From NCBI GenBank assembly GCA_046347195.1, contig JAXMGQ010000024.1, forward strand, positions 1 through 64,000: a DNA stretch of 64,000 nt, read 5' to 3'. The position numbers and the translations under genes were made by a program. Within the stretch, counting starts at the first letter, position 1; every line of letters begins with the position of its first letter. The DNA is from TMP-86 sp046347195 (GTDB taxonomy: Bacteria; Pseudomonadota; Gammaproteobacteria; Steroidobacterales; Steroidobacteraceae). Shown here one piece after another: positions 53,939 through 63,195 of this stretch. Under the pieces are notes generated by a model. That model was given only the letters and a program-made list of their open reading frames with translations, was not told the origin of the DNA and ran no database searches.

Positions 53939-54880
53939 TCAGCTGGCGGGCGGCGTCACGGAACTCTTGCGCGAAATGCTGGTGGCAAGGCTCACGATGG
54001 AGGCGAGGTCGGTGAGGTTCGCCGGCACCACCAGCGTGGTGCCGGACTGGGCCAGCTTGCCGAACTGGCGCACGTATTCCTCGCCGATGCGCAGCTGCAT
54101 GGCCTCGATGCCGCCGCGCTCGCTGAGCGCGACGCCCACCTGCTTGAGCCCTGAGGCGGTGGCGGCAGCCACCGCCAGAATGGCCTCGGCCTGGCCCTGA
54201 GCCTCGTTGATCGCCTGCTGCTTGGTGGCCTCGGACTGCTTGATGACGCGCTGCTTGTCGCCTTCCGCCTGGTTGATCTTGGCGTCGCGGTCGCCCTCCG
54301 AGGTCAGCACCACGGCGCGCTTCTCGCGCTCCGCCCGCATCTGCTTCTCCATGGCCGAGAGCACATCGCGCGGCGGGGTGATGTTGCGGATCTCGTAGCG
54401 CAGCACCTTGATGCCCCAGGGAGCGGTGGCCTTGTCCAGCTCGCTCACGACGTTGGCGTTGATGGTGCCGCGGGCCTCGAAGGTGCGGTCCAGCTCGATC
54501 TTGCCGATCTCGCTGCGCAGCGTGGTCTGCGCGAGCTGCGAGATGGCGAAGTTGTAATTGGTGATGCCGTAGGAGGCGAGCCGCGGATCCAGCACCTGCA
54601 GGTACAGCACGCCATCCACGCCCACCTGCACGTTGTCCTTGGTGATGCAGATCTGCTCGGCGATCTCCATCGCGATTTCCTTCAGGTTGTGCCGGTACGC
54701 GATCTTCTCGGCGAAGGGGATGAGGATGTGGAAGCCCGCCTGCAGCGTGCGGCTGTACTTGCCCAGGTACTCGACCACGAAGGCGCTCTGCTGCGGGACC
54801 ACGGTCACCGTCTTGACGAAGGCGATGACCACGATGATCGCCGCGGCGATGAAGAAATAACTCACCGGAATCTCCTCCAT
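53939..54880 (-). CDS. qmcA: SPFH/stomatin-family membrane protein (QmcA-like)
   Basis: 313-residue protein anchored by one N-terminal helix (SYFFIAAAIIVVIAFVKTVTV), with the SPFH domain (VVPQQSAFVVEYLGKYSRTLQAGFH, YLQVLDPRLASYGITNY) and a coiled-coil Ala/Glu/Lys-rich tail (INQAEGDKQRVIKQSEATKQQAINEAQGQAEA). Family members form large ring oligomers that organise membrane microdomains and control proteases such as FtsH. The NfeD-family partner lies 13 nt upstream in the same operon, the classical stomatin/NfeD pairing. Confidence 0.95.
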   Translation of the reverse strand: MEEIPVSYFFIAAAIIVVIAFVKTVTVVPQQSAFVVEYLGKYSRTLQAGFHILIPFAEKIAYRHNLKEIAMEIAEQICITKDNVQVGVDGVLYLQVLDPRLASYGITNYNFAISQLAQTTLRSEIGKIELDRTFEARGTINANVVSELDKATAPWGIKVLRYEIRNITPPRDVLSAMEKQMRAEREKRAVVLTSEGDRDAKINQAEGDKQRVIKQSEATKQQAINEAQGQAEAILAVAAATASGLKQVGVALSERGGIEAMQLRIGEEYVRQFGKLAQSGTTLVVPANLTDLASIVSLATSISRKSSVTPPAS

Positions 54881-54893
54881 GGGTCTGCTGGCC

Positions 54894-55322
54894 TCAATCC
54901 CGCAGGTACAGCTTCAGGCCCTCGACCCGCTCGATGCGGGCGCTGGCGCCCGCCTGCAGGGTGACGGGCCCGTCGTTGATGGCATCCCAGGTGCTGCCGC
55001 GGTACTCGACGCGGCATTCCTGTCCCGCACCCAGCGCCACCGGCACGTGCACCCGGCTGCCGACGAGGCCGTCCGGAAACTCGGGCAGGCCGCGCCGGAG
55101 GCGTGCGTAGATGCGCTGGCGGAAGCCCGCGAGCGCGACGAGGGCGAGCAGGATGAACAGCAGCCACTGCAGCCAGGGCGCGAGGCCGACGCCCGCCACG
55201 GCGAGCATGCCGACCACCAGGGCGGCGCCGCCGATGAACACCAGGTAGAACTGCGCATCGACGAAGGCGAGCTCCGCCCCGAGCAGAATTGCGCCACCCG
55301 CTATCCAGCCCCACCATTGCAT
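54894..55322 (-). CDS. nfeD: NfeD-family membrane protein
   Basis: 142-residue protein of the short NfeD type without the protease domain. Membrane helices are at the N-terminus (WWGWIAGGAILLGAELAF, YLVFIGGAALVVGMLAV, WLQWLLFILLALVALAG), followed by the small OB-fold domain at the C-terminus (GLVGSRVHVPVALG...CRVEYRGSTWDAIND). Works with the adjacent SPFH protein in membrane-domain organisation. It lies 17 nt after the rho stop in the same direction, so read-through from trxA-rho is possible. Confidence 0.93.
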   Translation of the reverse strand: MQWWGWIAGGAILLGAELAFVDAQFYLVFIGGAALVVGMLAVAGVGLAPWLQWLLFILLALVALAGFRQRIYARLRRGLPEFPDGLVGSRVHVPVALGAGQECRVEYRGSTWDAINDGPVTLQAGASARIERVEGLKLYLRD

Positions 55323-55339
55323 GTGCCGCCCCGGCGCCT

Positions 55340-56797
55340 TCAGCGCTTCATCGCATCGAAGAAGTCCGCGTTGGTCTTCGTATCCTTCATCTTGTCGAGC
55401 AGGAACTCGATGGCCGCCAGCTCATCCATCGGATGCAGGAGTTTGCGCAGAATCCACATCTTCGACAGCTCCGCCGGATCGGTGATGAGCTCTTCCTTGC
55501 GGGTGCCGGAGCGGTTGATGTTCACGGAAGGGAACACGCGCTTCTCGGAGATGCGCCGGTCGAGATGAATTTCGGAATTGCCGGTGCCCTTGAACTCCTC
55601 GAAGATCACATCGTCCATCTTCGAGCCCGTGTCCACCAGCGCGGTGGCGAGGATGGTCAGGCTCCCGCCCTCCTCGATGTTGCGCGCCGCGCCGAAGAAA
55701 CGCTTCGGGCGCTGCAGCGCGTTCGCATCCACGCCGCCGGTGAGCACCTTGCCGGAGCTCGGCACCACGGTGTTGTAGGCGCGTGCCAGGCGGGTGATGG
55801 AATCCAGCAGGATCACCACGTCCTTCTTGTGCTCGACCAGCCGCTTGGCCTTCTCGATGACCATCTCGGCCACCTGCACGTGGCGGCTGGCCGGCTCATC
55901 GAAGGTGGAGGACACCACCTCGCCCTTCACGGTGCGCGCCATCTCGGTCACTTCCTCGGGCCGCTCGTCGATGAGCAGCACGATGAGGTAGCACTCGGGG
56001 TGGTTGGCCGCGATGGAGGTGGCGATGTTCTGCAGCAGCATGGTCTTGCCGGCCTTGGGCGGCGAGACGATGAGGCCTCGCTGGCCCTTGCCGATGGGCG
56101 AAACCAGGTCGATGGTGCGCGCGGTGAGGTCCTCGGTGGAGCCGTTGCCGCGCTCCAGCTTCAGGCGCTCGGTGGGATGGAGCGGCGTCAAGTTCTCGAA
56201 CAGCACCTTGCCGCGCGAGCTCTCCGGGGAATCGAAGTTGATCTCGCCCACCTTCAGCAGCGCGAAATACCGCTCGCCGTCCTTGGGCGGGCGGATCAGG
56301 CCGGAGACGGAGTCGCCGGTGCGCAGGTTGAAGCGGCGGATCTGGCTCGGAGACACGTAGATGTCATCCGGGCCGGCAAGGTAGCTCGAGTCGGAGGAAC
56401 GCAGGAAGCCGAAGCCGTCCTGCAGGATCTCCAGCACGCCATCACCGTAGATGTCCTCGCCCTTCTTGGCATGCGCCTTGAGGATGGCGAAGATGATGTC
56501 CTGCTTGCGCGAGCGGCCCGTGTTTTCCAGGGCCATGGATTCGGCCATCTTCACCAGTTCGGTGATCGGCTTCTTCTTCAGGACCGTCAGGTTCATCGAG
56601 CTGCGGCTGCGCGCAAGCTCCGCTGGATCTATGATCTCGAGGTCATCGCCGTTGTCCGGCAAATCGCCGAAATCCTCGTGCTGGCGCTGGCCGCCGTTGT
56701 TGCCGCCGCGGTGCTCACCGCGCATGCGGTTGCCCTTGTTGGGCCTGTTGCCGCCGCCCTGCCCGCCCCGGGGCTGATTGCCGAGATAGCCTCTCAC
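55340..56797 (-). CDS. rho: Transcription termination factor Rho with low-complexity N-terminal extension
   Basis: Hexameric RNA-dependent ATPase that terminates transcription. 485 residues, compared with about 420 in E. coli. The core begins MNLTVLKKKPITELVKMAE at residue 68, with RNA-binding GFGFLRSSDSSYLAGPDDIYVS, Walker A VSPPKAGKTMLLQ, Walker B VVILLDSITRLARAYN, and Q/R-loop GGVDANALQRPKRFFGAARN. The first 67 residues are Gly/Asn/Arg/Gln-rich (GNQPRGGQGGGNRPNKGNR), then acidic. GTG 56797 overlaps the trxA stop, but ATG 56596 would give a standard Rho. The extension is open in frame and compositionally distinct, so I favour the longer product. Confidence 0.94.
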   Translation of the reverse strand: MRGYLGNQPRGGQGGGNRPNKGNRMRGEHRGGNNGGQRQHEDFGDLPDNGDDLEIIDPAELARSRSSMNLTVLKKKPITELVKMAESMALENTGRSRKQDIIFAILKAHAKKGEDIYGDGVLEILQDGFGFLRSSDSSYLAGPDDIYVSPSQIRRFNLRTGDSVSGLIRPPKDGERYFALLKVGEINFDSPESSRGKVLFENLTPLHPTERLKLERGNGSTEDLTARTIDLVSPIGKGQRGLIVSPPKAGKTMLLQNIATSIAANHPECYLIVLLIDERPEEVTEMARTVKGEVVSSTFDEPASRHVQVAEMVIEKAKRLVEHKKDVVILLDSITRLARAYNTVVPSSGKVLTGGVDANALQRPKRFFGAARNIEEGGSLTILATALVDTGSKMDDVIFEEFKGTGNSEIHLDRRISEKRVFPSVNINRSGTRKEELITDPAELSKMWILRKLLHPMDELAAIEFLLDKMKDTKTNADFFDAMKR

Positions 56798-57123
56798 AGG
56801 TTGCTGTCCAGGAAGGCCGCCAGCTGGGACTTGGTGACCGCGCCGACCTTCTGCGCCTCCACCGTGCCGTTCTTGAAGAGGATCAGCGTGGGGATGCCAC
56901 GGATGTTGAACTTCGGCGGCGTCGAGGGGTTCTCGTCGATGTTGATCTTGGCGATGGTGACCTTGTCCTTGTAGGTCTCGGCGATCTCATCGAGGATGGG
57001 GGCGATCATCTTGCAGGGACCGCACCACTCTGCCCAGAAATCGAGCAGGACGGGCTTGTCGGATTTCAGGACATCCTTGTCGAACGTGGCGTCGCTGGTA
57101 TGAACGATGCTGGGACTACTCAC
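56794..57123 (-). CDS. trxA: Thioredoxin 1
   Basis: 109-residue cytoplasmic dithiol reductant. Active site WCGPC in LLDFWAEWCGPCKMIAP, cis-Pro in GIPTLILFKNG, and the C-terminal KSQLAAFLDSNL. GTG 57123 is chosen from family length and GGAAG upstream; longer reading to 57354 adds a non-homologous stretch. The stop overlaps the rho GTG. trxA-rho with divergent rhlB is the standard gammaproteobacterial arrangement. Confidence 0.96.
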   Translation of the reverse strand: MSSPSIVHTSDATFDKDVLKSDKPVLLDFWAEWCGPCKMIAPILDEIAETYKDKVTIAKINIDENPSTPPKFNIRGIPTLILFKNGTVEAQKVGAVTKSQLAAFLDSNL

Positions 57124-57408
57124 TGAGGTGGCTTCCGGCGTTGGGTTTGTGGGGACATTCAAGTGTGATGAAAACGTGCTTGACGTGGTGCATATTGCGA
57201 AAAGAGGTGGTTTTGGGCGCCCGCGCGAAGTGACGATCGCCGGGCTTTGCGGCACAATACAGCGGCTTGGTTGACCGATTTTTACCCTTAAGAAGGATAC
57301 CGATAGAGCGGTTGGGTGGCGCGGAACCAATTTTTTCCGCGTGGCGAGGCGCATCTTTCGCGCCGGATGAGCCTATTTTGAACCCGTCGCCCACCAGATT
57401 GCAAGTTT
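57124..57408. other. 285-bp divergent region, trxA / rhlB
   Basis: No gene seen. Contains an inverted repeat CGCGGAA-N8-TTCCGCG (57320-57341) with a T-rich loop, followed by GGCGC-N7-GCGCC closer to rhlB. Both would fold in the rhlB leader and may affect its mRNA stability. A TTGACC box precedes an AT-rich run near 57275, but the -10 is poor. Confidence 0.5.
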
Positions 57409-58994
57409 ATGCCAGACGATCATCTCAGTAGCCTCGAGTTCGCCAGCCTCGAACTCCCTCCAAGTCTCCACCGCGGCATCGCCGAGCTGGGCTTCACCCA
57501 TTGCACGCCCATCCAGGCACAGACGCTCCCGCGGGCGCTCGCCGGAGGTGATGTGGCCGGCCAGGCGCAGACCGGTACCGGCAAGACGGCGGCCTTCCTC
57601 ATCGCCCTGATCAACCGCCTGCTGCGATCACCCGGGGACCCCAACAGGCCCGTGAACGCGCCGCGCGCCATCGTCATCGCGCCGACGCGCGAGCTCGCCG
57701 TCCAGATCCACGCCGATGCCGTGGGGCTCACCAAGTACACCGGGCTCAAGCTTGCGCTGGTGTTCGGCGGGGTCGACTACGACAAGCAGCGGCGCGAACT
57801 CACCGAGGGCGTGGATGTGGTCATCGGCACCCCGGGCCGCATCATCGACTACTTCAAGCAGCATGTCTTCGATCTGCGACATATCCAGGTCGCGGTTCTC
57901 GATGAAGCGGATCGCATGTTCGACCTGGGCTTCATCAAGGACATCCGCTTCCTGCTCCGCCGGCTGCCGCATCCGACCCATCGGCTCAGCATGCTGTTCT
58001 CGGCAACCCTGTCGCATCGGGTGCTCGAGCTCGCCTACGAGCACATGAACAACCCGGAGCTGATCCGCATCGAGCCGGACAAGATGACGGCGGACCGGGT
58101 GCGCCAGCTCCTGTATCTGCCTTCCTCGGAAGAGAAGATCCCGTTGCTCATCGGCTTGCTGCGTCGCATCGACGCGCGTCGCACCATGGTGTTCGTCAAC
58201 ACCAAGCGCATGGCGGAGCTCCTGGAACGCACCTTGCTCGCGAACGGCTTCGTGGCGCAGGCCCTTTCCGGTGATGTGCCGCAGAAGAAGCGCCTGAAGA
58301 TGATGCGCGATTTCCACAGCGGCGAAGTCGCGGTGCTGATCGCCACCGACGTCGCCTCGCGGGGCCTGCACATCGCCGACGTCAGCCACGTGTTCAACTT
58401 CGACCTGCCGCAGGATGCGGAGGACTACGTGCACCGCATCGGCCGCACCGCGCGGGCCGGTGCGGAAGGCGATGCGATCAGCTTCGCCTGCGATGAGTTC
58501 GCCATCTCCTCCCCGACATCGAGAGCTACATCGGTCACCAGATCCCGCGTGGCCCCATTGCCTCCGCCGACCTCGCCGAGGTCGTTCCCCCACCCCCGGC
58601 GGAGTGGCGCGAGCGCGCCCCCAGCTTCGGTCGTGGCGGACGCGGCCGGCCCGGCGGCGGGTCCCGGTCGGGCGGTCCGCGATCGGGCGGCTCCCGTTCC
58701 GGCGGTCCGCGGTCCGGCGGCAGGCCGCGGCATTCGGGTGCAGGACCCGGCTCGCGTCCGCACCCGGATGCAGGACACCCCAGCCGGCCTCGCGATTCCG
58801 GCGGTGGTGGTGTCGGGGGACCGGCGGGGTCCGCCTCACCCACCAGCGGTGAGAGCGGGGAAGCCGCCCAGCAGGGAGAGCGCAAGCGTCGCCGCCGGCG
58901 ACGTGGGCGGGGCGGTGGCGGTGGTCCCGGCGATGCCAATGGTGGTGGGCCGGGCCCCGGCGGCGGGCCGGCGCAGGCGCCGCCGGCTGGCTGA
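57409..58994 (+). pseudogene. rhlB: DEAD-box RNA helicase RhlB, frameshifted near the end of the core
   Basis: ATP-dependent RNA helicase associated with the RNA degradosome in E. coli. FTHCTPIQAQTLP (Q motif), AQTGTGKTA, PTRELA, LDEADRMF, SATLS, VFVNTKRMAE, ATDVASRGLHI and HRIGRTARAG are all intact. After AISFACDEFA the frame breaks: one base missing near 58505-58512 (TCCTCC where TCCCTCCC-like sequence is expected). The next frame resumes PDIESYIGHQIPRGPI and runs to TGA 58992-58994. That part adds an Arg/Gly/Ser-rich tail of about 130 residues with repeated GGSRSGGPRSGG units and a poly-Arg stretch. The domain damage is trivial and consistent with a base error. Confidence 0.9.
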
Positions 58995-59016
58995 CCGCGG
59001 CTTCGCGCGGGCGGCG

Positions 59017-59682
59017 TCAGTCGAGCAGCTCGCCGACCCCCTCTATGCCGATGAACTCCCCCGTGTCCTTCGGTCCGTGGCCGCTGTCAGGATGCCGCAC
59101 CGCTCGCAGCTCGCGGATGCCGTATGCCTGCGCGGCCCGCAGCACCGGCAGGCTGTCGTCGATGAACAGCGTGCGCGCGGGATCGAAGGGCTCTGCCTGA
59201 TGGAACCGCGGCCAGAATCGCGCATCCTCCTTCGGTGCGCCGAAGGGATGGGTGGAGAAGCAGGCATCCAGGTGGTCCGCGAGCCGCACGCTATCATCCT
59301 TGATCGCCAGCGTCCCGGGATGTGCGTTGGTGATCAGCACGCGCCGCTTGCCGAGCGCGTGCAAGCGGGCCAGGAACTGCTCGGCCTGCGGCAGGAACTG
59401 GACCTGTTCGTGCACGCCGCGCTTGATGTCCGCGATGTCGAGCCCGAGTTCGCGGCTCCAGTGGTCGATGCAATACCAGTCGAGCGTGCCCATGGAGGCG
59501 CGGAACTTCGGCGCGAGGATCTCGCGGGCACGCGCCGCCGAGAGACCGTGCGCGCTCGCGTAGTGCGCCGGCACCAGTTCCTGCCAGAACCAGGTGTCGA
59601 AGCGCAGGTCGAGCAGCGTACCGTCCATGTCGAGCAGCACGGTATCGATGCGCGCCCAGTCGACCGGTGCGGATCCTGGCAT
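59017..59682 (-). CDS. yrfG: HAD-family GMP/IMP nucleotidase (YrfG-like)
   Basis: 221-residue phosphatase of the haloacid dehalogenase superfamily. Motif I DTVLLDMDGTLLDLRFD, motif II VLITNAHPG, and motif III/IV KEDARFWPRF...TLFIDDSLPVL are intact. YrfG-type features include the TWFWQELVPAHYA cap segment. YrfG hydrolyses GMP and IMP. ATG 59682 lies only 16 bp from the divergent cysQ start and has no ribosome site, so expression signals are unclear. Follows rhlB convergently by 22 bp. Confidence 0.9.
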   Translation of the reverse strand: MPGSAPVDWARIDTVLLDMDGTLLDLRFDTWFWQELVPAHYASAHGLSAARAREILAPKFRASMGTLDWYCIDHWSRELGLDIADIKRGVHEQVQFLPQAEQFLARLHALGKRRVLITNAHPGTLAIKDDSVRLADHLDACFSTHPFGAPKEDARFWPRFHQAEPFDPARTLFIDDSLPVLRAAQAYGIRELRAVRHPDSGHGPKDTGEFIGIEGVGELLD

Positions 59683-59698
59683 CCGGGGATGATACCAA

Positions 59699-60484
59699 GT
59701 GCTGCCTGACCCCGAGGCGCTGGCGCGCGTCATCCTGCCGGTGGTCGAGGCCGCGGGACGCGCGATCATGCGCGTGTACGAGGGTGAGTTCGAGGTCCGC
59801 ACCAAGGACGATGACTCGCCGCTCACCCTGGCGGACCTCGACAGCCAGCGCATCATCCTCGAGGGTCTCGCCGGCATCGAACCGCGGCTCCCCGTGCTGT
59901 CGGAGGAGTCCGCGCACGCACCCTGGAGCGAGCGCAGGGATTGGTCGCGGCTGTGGTTGGTGGATCCTCTCGATGGCACGCGCGAGTTCGTCAAGCGCAA
60001 CGGCGAGTTCACCGTCAACATCGCGCTGGTCGTCGATCACGAACCGGTGTTCGGCTGCATCGGCGTGCCGGCGCGCCGGCAGTTGTACTGGGGCGCTCGC
60101 ACCTGTGGCGCCTTCGTGGTCGAGCGGGACCTGCCGCCGCGGCGCATCGGCGTCAGCCAGCCGGGAACCCCGCCGCGGGTGGCGTGCAGCCGATCGCATC
60201 GCGATCCGGGCACCGAAGCGTTCCTCACCCGGATGGGACCGCATCGCACGCTGCAGGTGGGCAGCTCCATCAAGTTCTGCCTGATCGCCAGCGGTGAGGC
60301 GGACCTGTACCCCCGCTTCGGCCCGACTTCCGAATGGGACACGGCGGCGGGACAGGCGCTGCTCGAGGCCGCCGGGGGCCACGTCACCCGGCTGGATGGC
60401 CACCGCCTGCGCTACAACTGCCGCGAGAGCCTCATCAACGGGGATTTCATCGCCTTCAACCATCACCGGGTGCTGCCCGCGTGA
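59699..60484 (+). CDS. cysQ: 3'(2'),5'-bisphosphate nucleotidase CysQ
   Basis: Hydrolyses adenosine 3',5'-bisphosphate (PAP), a toxic by-product of sulfate assimilation, to AMP. 261 residues, inositol-monophosphatase fold. Metal ligands are in VLSEESAH, WLVDPLDGTREFVKRNGEF and SEWDTAAGQALL. Start is GTG 59699. The stop overlaps the DUF3301 GTG (GTGA). Links functionally with the sulfur genes cysE-cysK earlier in the window, though not adjacent to them. Confidence 0.95.
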   Translation: MLPDPEALARVILPVVEAAGRAIMRVYEGEFEVRTKDDDSPLTLADLDSQRIILEGLAGIEPRLPVLSEESAHAPWSERRDWSRLWLVDPLDGTREFVKRNGEFTVNIALVVDHEPVFGCIGVPARRQLYWGARTCGAFVVERDLPPRRIGVSQPGTPPRVACSRSHRDPGTEAFLTRMGPHRTLQVGSSIKFCLIASGEADLYPRFGPTSEWDTAAGQALLEAAGGHVTRLDGHRLRYNCRESLINGDFIAFNHHRVLPA

Positions 60485-60807
60485 TCGACCAGGAGCCCCT
60501 CGTCGGCCTGATCCTCGCCGCGTTGACACTGGCCATCGCCTACAAGTCATGGCGCGATGCGATGGATGCGCGGGAACTGGCCAACCGCGTCGCCCGCGAT
60601 GCCTGCTCCCGGGCCGTGGTGCAGCTGCTGGACGGGACCGTCGCCTTCGCCGGCTGGTCGTGGCGGGGCAACGCGCGCGGTCATCGCAAGCTGCGGCGCA
60701 CCTATACCTTCGACTACAGCCGGGATGGCTTCGAGCGGGAACAGGGCTTCGTGGTGCTGGCAGGGTTGCGCGTGGAGTCGGTGGGCATTTCGGGGCCGGC
60801 CGCATGA
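60481..60807 (+). CDS. DUF3301 family membrane-associated protein
   Basis: 108-residue protein with an N-terminal hydrophobic helix (LVGLILAALTLAIAYKSW) and a conserved C-terminal domain (CSRAVVQLLDGTVAFAGW, RRTYTFDYSRDGFEREQGFVVLAG). Function unknown. GTG 60481 overlaps the cysQ stop and its TGA overlaps the next ATG, so translation is coupled on both sides. Confidence 0.88.
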   Translation: MIDQEPLVGLILAALTLAIAYKSWRDAMDARELANRVARDACSRAVVQLLDGTVAFAGWSWRGNARGHRKLRRTYTFDYSRDGFEREQGFVVLAGLRVESVGISGPAA

Positions 60808-61652
60808 ACGGGCCGGATGGCATCGACCTGCACTCGCATTCGCACTACTCCGACGGAGCCCTCTCGCCGGCGGAGCTGGTCGCGCGGGCGGCGGCCGCCG
60901 GGGTGCATACCCTGGCGCTGACCGATCATGACTGTCTCGCGGGCCTCGGGGAAGCCCGCGCCGCCGGTGAACGCCTCGGCGTCCGGATGATCGACGGCGT
61001 GGAGATCTCGGCCGGCTGGCGCGCGCAGACCGTGCACGTGCTGGGGTTGTGGCTCGACCCGGGCCACGAGCCGCTGCATCGGCACATGGCCGCGCAGGAG
61101 CGGCGGCGACTCGAGCGCATCGAGCAGATGTGCCAGCGGCTCGAGCGGCTGCGGTTACCCGGCACCGCGCTGCGCGAAAACGTGCTCGGCTGCACCGGGG
61201 TCATCACCCGCACGCATCTCGCGCGGGCCATGGTCGAGGCCGGTCTCGCGCGCCACGTCGGGGACGCCTTCCACCGCTACCTCGGCCAGGGCAAGCCTGC
61301 CTACCGGCGGGTCGAATGGCCATCGCTCGCCGAGGCGGTCTCGTGGATACGCGCCGCCGGCGGGCATGCGGTGCTTGCGCATCCGCTGCGCTACCGGCTG
61401 TCGGGCGGTGCGCGCCGGGCGCTCCTCGGCGAGTTTCGCGATCAGGGCGGGACGGGGCTGGAGGTGGTGAGCGGCAGCAACCCCGGGCAGCCGGTGGAGA
61501 CGGCCGCGGCGCTGGCGCGGCAGTTCGGGCTCGCCGGCACGGTGGGTTCGGATTTCCACGACCCCAATCTCCCTTGGAATCCCCTGGGGCGGTTGGCTAA
61601 GCTACCCGCTCACATCATGCCGCTGTGGGACCAGGCTCGACAAGCAACGTGA
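60804..61652 (+). CDS. rnm: PHP-domain 5'-3' exoribonuclease (RNase AM / YciV-like)
   Basis: 282-residue PHP phosphoesterase. Metal ligands in IDLHSHSHYSDGALSP, LALTDHD, DGVEIS, VLAHPLRY and GSDFHDP are all present. The E. coli homologue YciV (RNase AM) trims the 5' ends of rRNAs and degrades short RNAs. The central insert AQERRRLERIEQMCQRLERLRLPG is typical. ATG 60804 overlaps the DUF3301 stop; the GTG of the next gene overlaps its own stop. Confidence 0.92.
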   Translation: MNGPDGIDLHSHSHYSDGALSPAELVARAAAAGVHTLALTDHDCLAGLGEARAAGERLGVRMIDGVEISAGWRAQTVHVLGLWLDPGHEPLHRHMAAQERRRLERIEQMCQRLERLRLPGTALRENVLGCTGVITRTHLARAMVEAGLARHVGDAFHRYLGQGKPAYRRVEWPSLAEAVSWIRAAGGHAVLAHPLRYRLSGGARRALLGEFRDQGGTGLEVVSGSNPGQPVETAAALARQFGLAGTVGSDFHDPNLPWNPLGRLAKLPAHIMPLWDQARQAT

Positions 61653-61873
61653 ACGACGATACGAACAACGTCAATCGCGACCTGTTCAGGAACATCGAAC
61701 GGTTGCGCTCGCTGCGCATCGAGCATCGCGACCTCGACGATGTGATCGCACGGCTGTCGATGGACTTCAATGCGGACGAGGTGCAGATCAAGCGCCTGAA
61801 GCGCCGCAAGCTGATGCTGAAGGACCAGATCACGCGACTGGAGAGCCAGCTCATCCCGGACCTGAATGCATGA
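61649..61873 (+). CDS. DUF465 (YdcH-like) small protein
   Basis: 74-residue helical hairpin or coiled coil: DLFRNIERLRSLRIEHRDLDDVIARLSMD and IKRLKRRKLMLKDQITRLES. GTG 61649 overlaps the previous stop and gives the family length; GTG 61625 is possible. The stop overlaps the MscS ATG. Function unknown. Confidence 0.87.
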   Translation: MNDDTNNVNRDLFRNIERLRSLRIEHRDLDDVIARLSMDFNADEVQIKRLKRRKLMLKDQITRLESQLIPDLNA

Positions 61874-63183
61874 GCCGGCTTGAGCAGAAGCTCGGTGAAT
61901 TCCTCGACATCCTGTTCACGCGCAATGTCCTGATCGAGCTGTCCGGGATTGCGCTCTGCCTGCTCGCGGCCTGGTTCGCCGGCCGTGCCGTCCATCGCTG
62001 GTACGAGAGTCGCGGCCGGCATCCCCCGCCTGCCATGAACAGCGCCTACCTGAGCCGGCGCATCGGCCAGGTCACCGCTCCCTACCTGATCGCCCTGGCC
62101 CTGCTGTTGCTGCTGCGGCTGGCGGTGAGCGCCCTGCATCTCGACGATGCGCTGGTGGAGATCGCCGTCCGCCTGGTCAGCGCCTACGTGTTCGTGCGCA
62201 TCTGCGTGCTCGTGTTCGAGGCCACCCTCGGCGAGAAATCCTGGCTGCAGAGCTGGGAGTCGCGCGCGGCGCTGTTCATCTGGCTGGTGGTGGCGGCCGA
62301 GATGCTCGACTGGCTCGACCCGATCGTCGCCACGCTCGACCAGGTCGGCATCACGGCAGGGCGCAACCGCATCACGCTGTGGTCGATCCTCAAGCTCCTG
62401 TTCACGCTCACGATCTTCATGGTGGTGGCGACGTGGATCGGCCGGTGGATCGAGCGGCGGCTGATGAAGCTGCACTCCGTGGCGCTGTCGACGCGCATCG
62501 GCATCTCGAAGTTCCTGAGCGCCGTGCTCATCGGCCTGTCGATCCTGCTCGGCCTCAACGCCGCGGGCGTGGACCTCACCGCGCTCACGGTGCTGACGGG
62601 CGCCATCGGCCTGGGGCTGGGCTTCGGCCTGCAGTCCATCGCCGCCAACTTCGTCAGCGGCTTCGTGCTGCTGATGGACCGCTCGATCAAGCCGGGCGAT
62701 GTGATCAGCTTCACCGGACAGACCGGCACCAGCACCGAAGGGTTCGGCTGGGTGCAGGAGCTGCGCGGACGCTACGTGGTGGTGCGCGACCGCGACGGTG
62801 TGGAGATGCTCGTGCCGAACCAGCACCTCATCTCCAACCCGGTGATCAACTGGAGCTACACCGACCCGCGCGTGCGGCTCAAGCTTCCGGTGCGCATCAG
62901 CTACCATGACGACCCCGAGCTCGCGATGCAGTTGCTGCTGCAGGCCTGTGACGGACAGCGGCGCGTGCTGCACGATCCGCTGCCGGTCTCGCGGCTGATG
63001 CACTTCGGCGAGAACGGCATCGACCTGGAACTGCGCTTCTGGATCTCCGATCCGCAGGAGGGCGTCAACAACGTGCGATCCGAGGTCAACCGCACCATCT
63101 GGCGCCTGTTCAAGGAGCAGGGCATCACCATCCCCGTGGCGCAACGCGAGATCTACATGCGCGCGGCGCGCGACCCCGACTGA
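61870..63183 (+). CDS. Mechanosensitive ion channel (MscS family)
   Basis: 437-residue inner-membrane channel that opens under membrane tension. Several N-terminal helices (about 20-45, 72-95, 100-120, 133-150, 178-200) precede the pore-lining helix region LTGAIGLGLGFGLQSIAANFVSGFVLLMDRSIKPGD, with the Gly/Ala-packed pattern diagnostic of MscS. The C-terminal cytoplasmic beta and alpha/beta domains follow (VPNQHLISNPVINWSYTD). It is longer than E. coli MscS (286), closer to the YbdG/YjeP-like or plant-type members. ATG 61870 overlaps the DUF465 stop. Confidence 0.93.
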   Translation: MSRLEQKLGEFLDILFTRNVLIELSGIALCLLAAWFAGRAVHRWYESRGRHPPPAMNSAYLSRRIGQVTAPYLIALALLLLLRLAVSALHLDDALVEIAVRLVSAYVFVRICVLVFEATLGEKSWLQSWESRAALFIWLVVAAEMLDWLDPIVATLDQVGITAGRNRITLWSILKLLFTLTIFMVVATWIGRWIERRLMKLHSVALSTRIGISKFLSAVLIGLSILLGLNAAGVDLTALTVLTGAIGLGLGFGLQSIAANFVSGFVLLMDRSIKPGDVISFTGQTGTSTEGFGWVQELRGRYVVVRDRDGVEMLVPNQHLISNPVINWSYTDPRVRLKLPVRISYHDDPELAMQLLLQACDGQRRVLHDPLPVSRLMHFGENGIDLELRFWISDPQEGVNNVRSEVNRTIWRLFKEQGITIPVAQREIYMRAARDPD

Positions 63184-63195
63184 CGGCCTGCCACG

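Noticed and set aside
56797..57354. Longer thioredoxin starting near 57354
   Set aside because: The added N-terminus has no thioredoxin resemblance, and GTG 57123 gives the standard 109 residues with a ribosome site.
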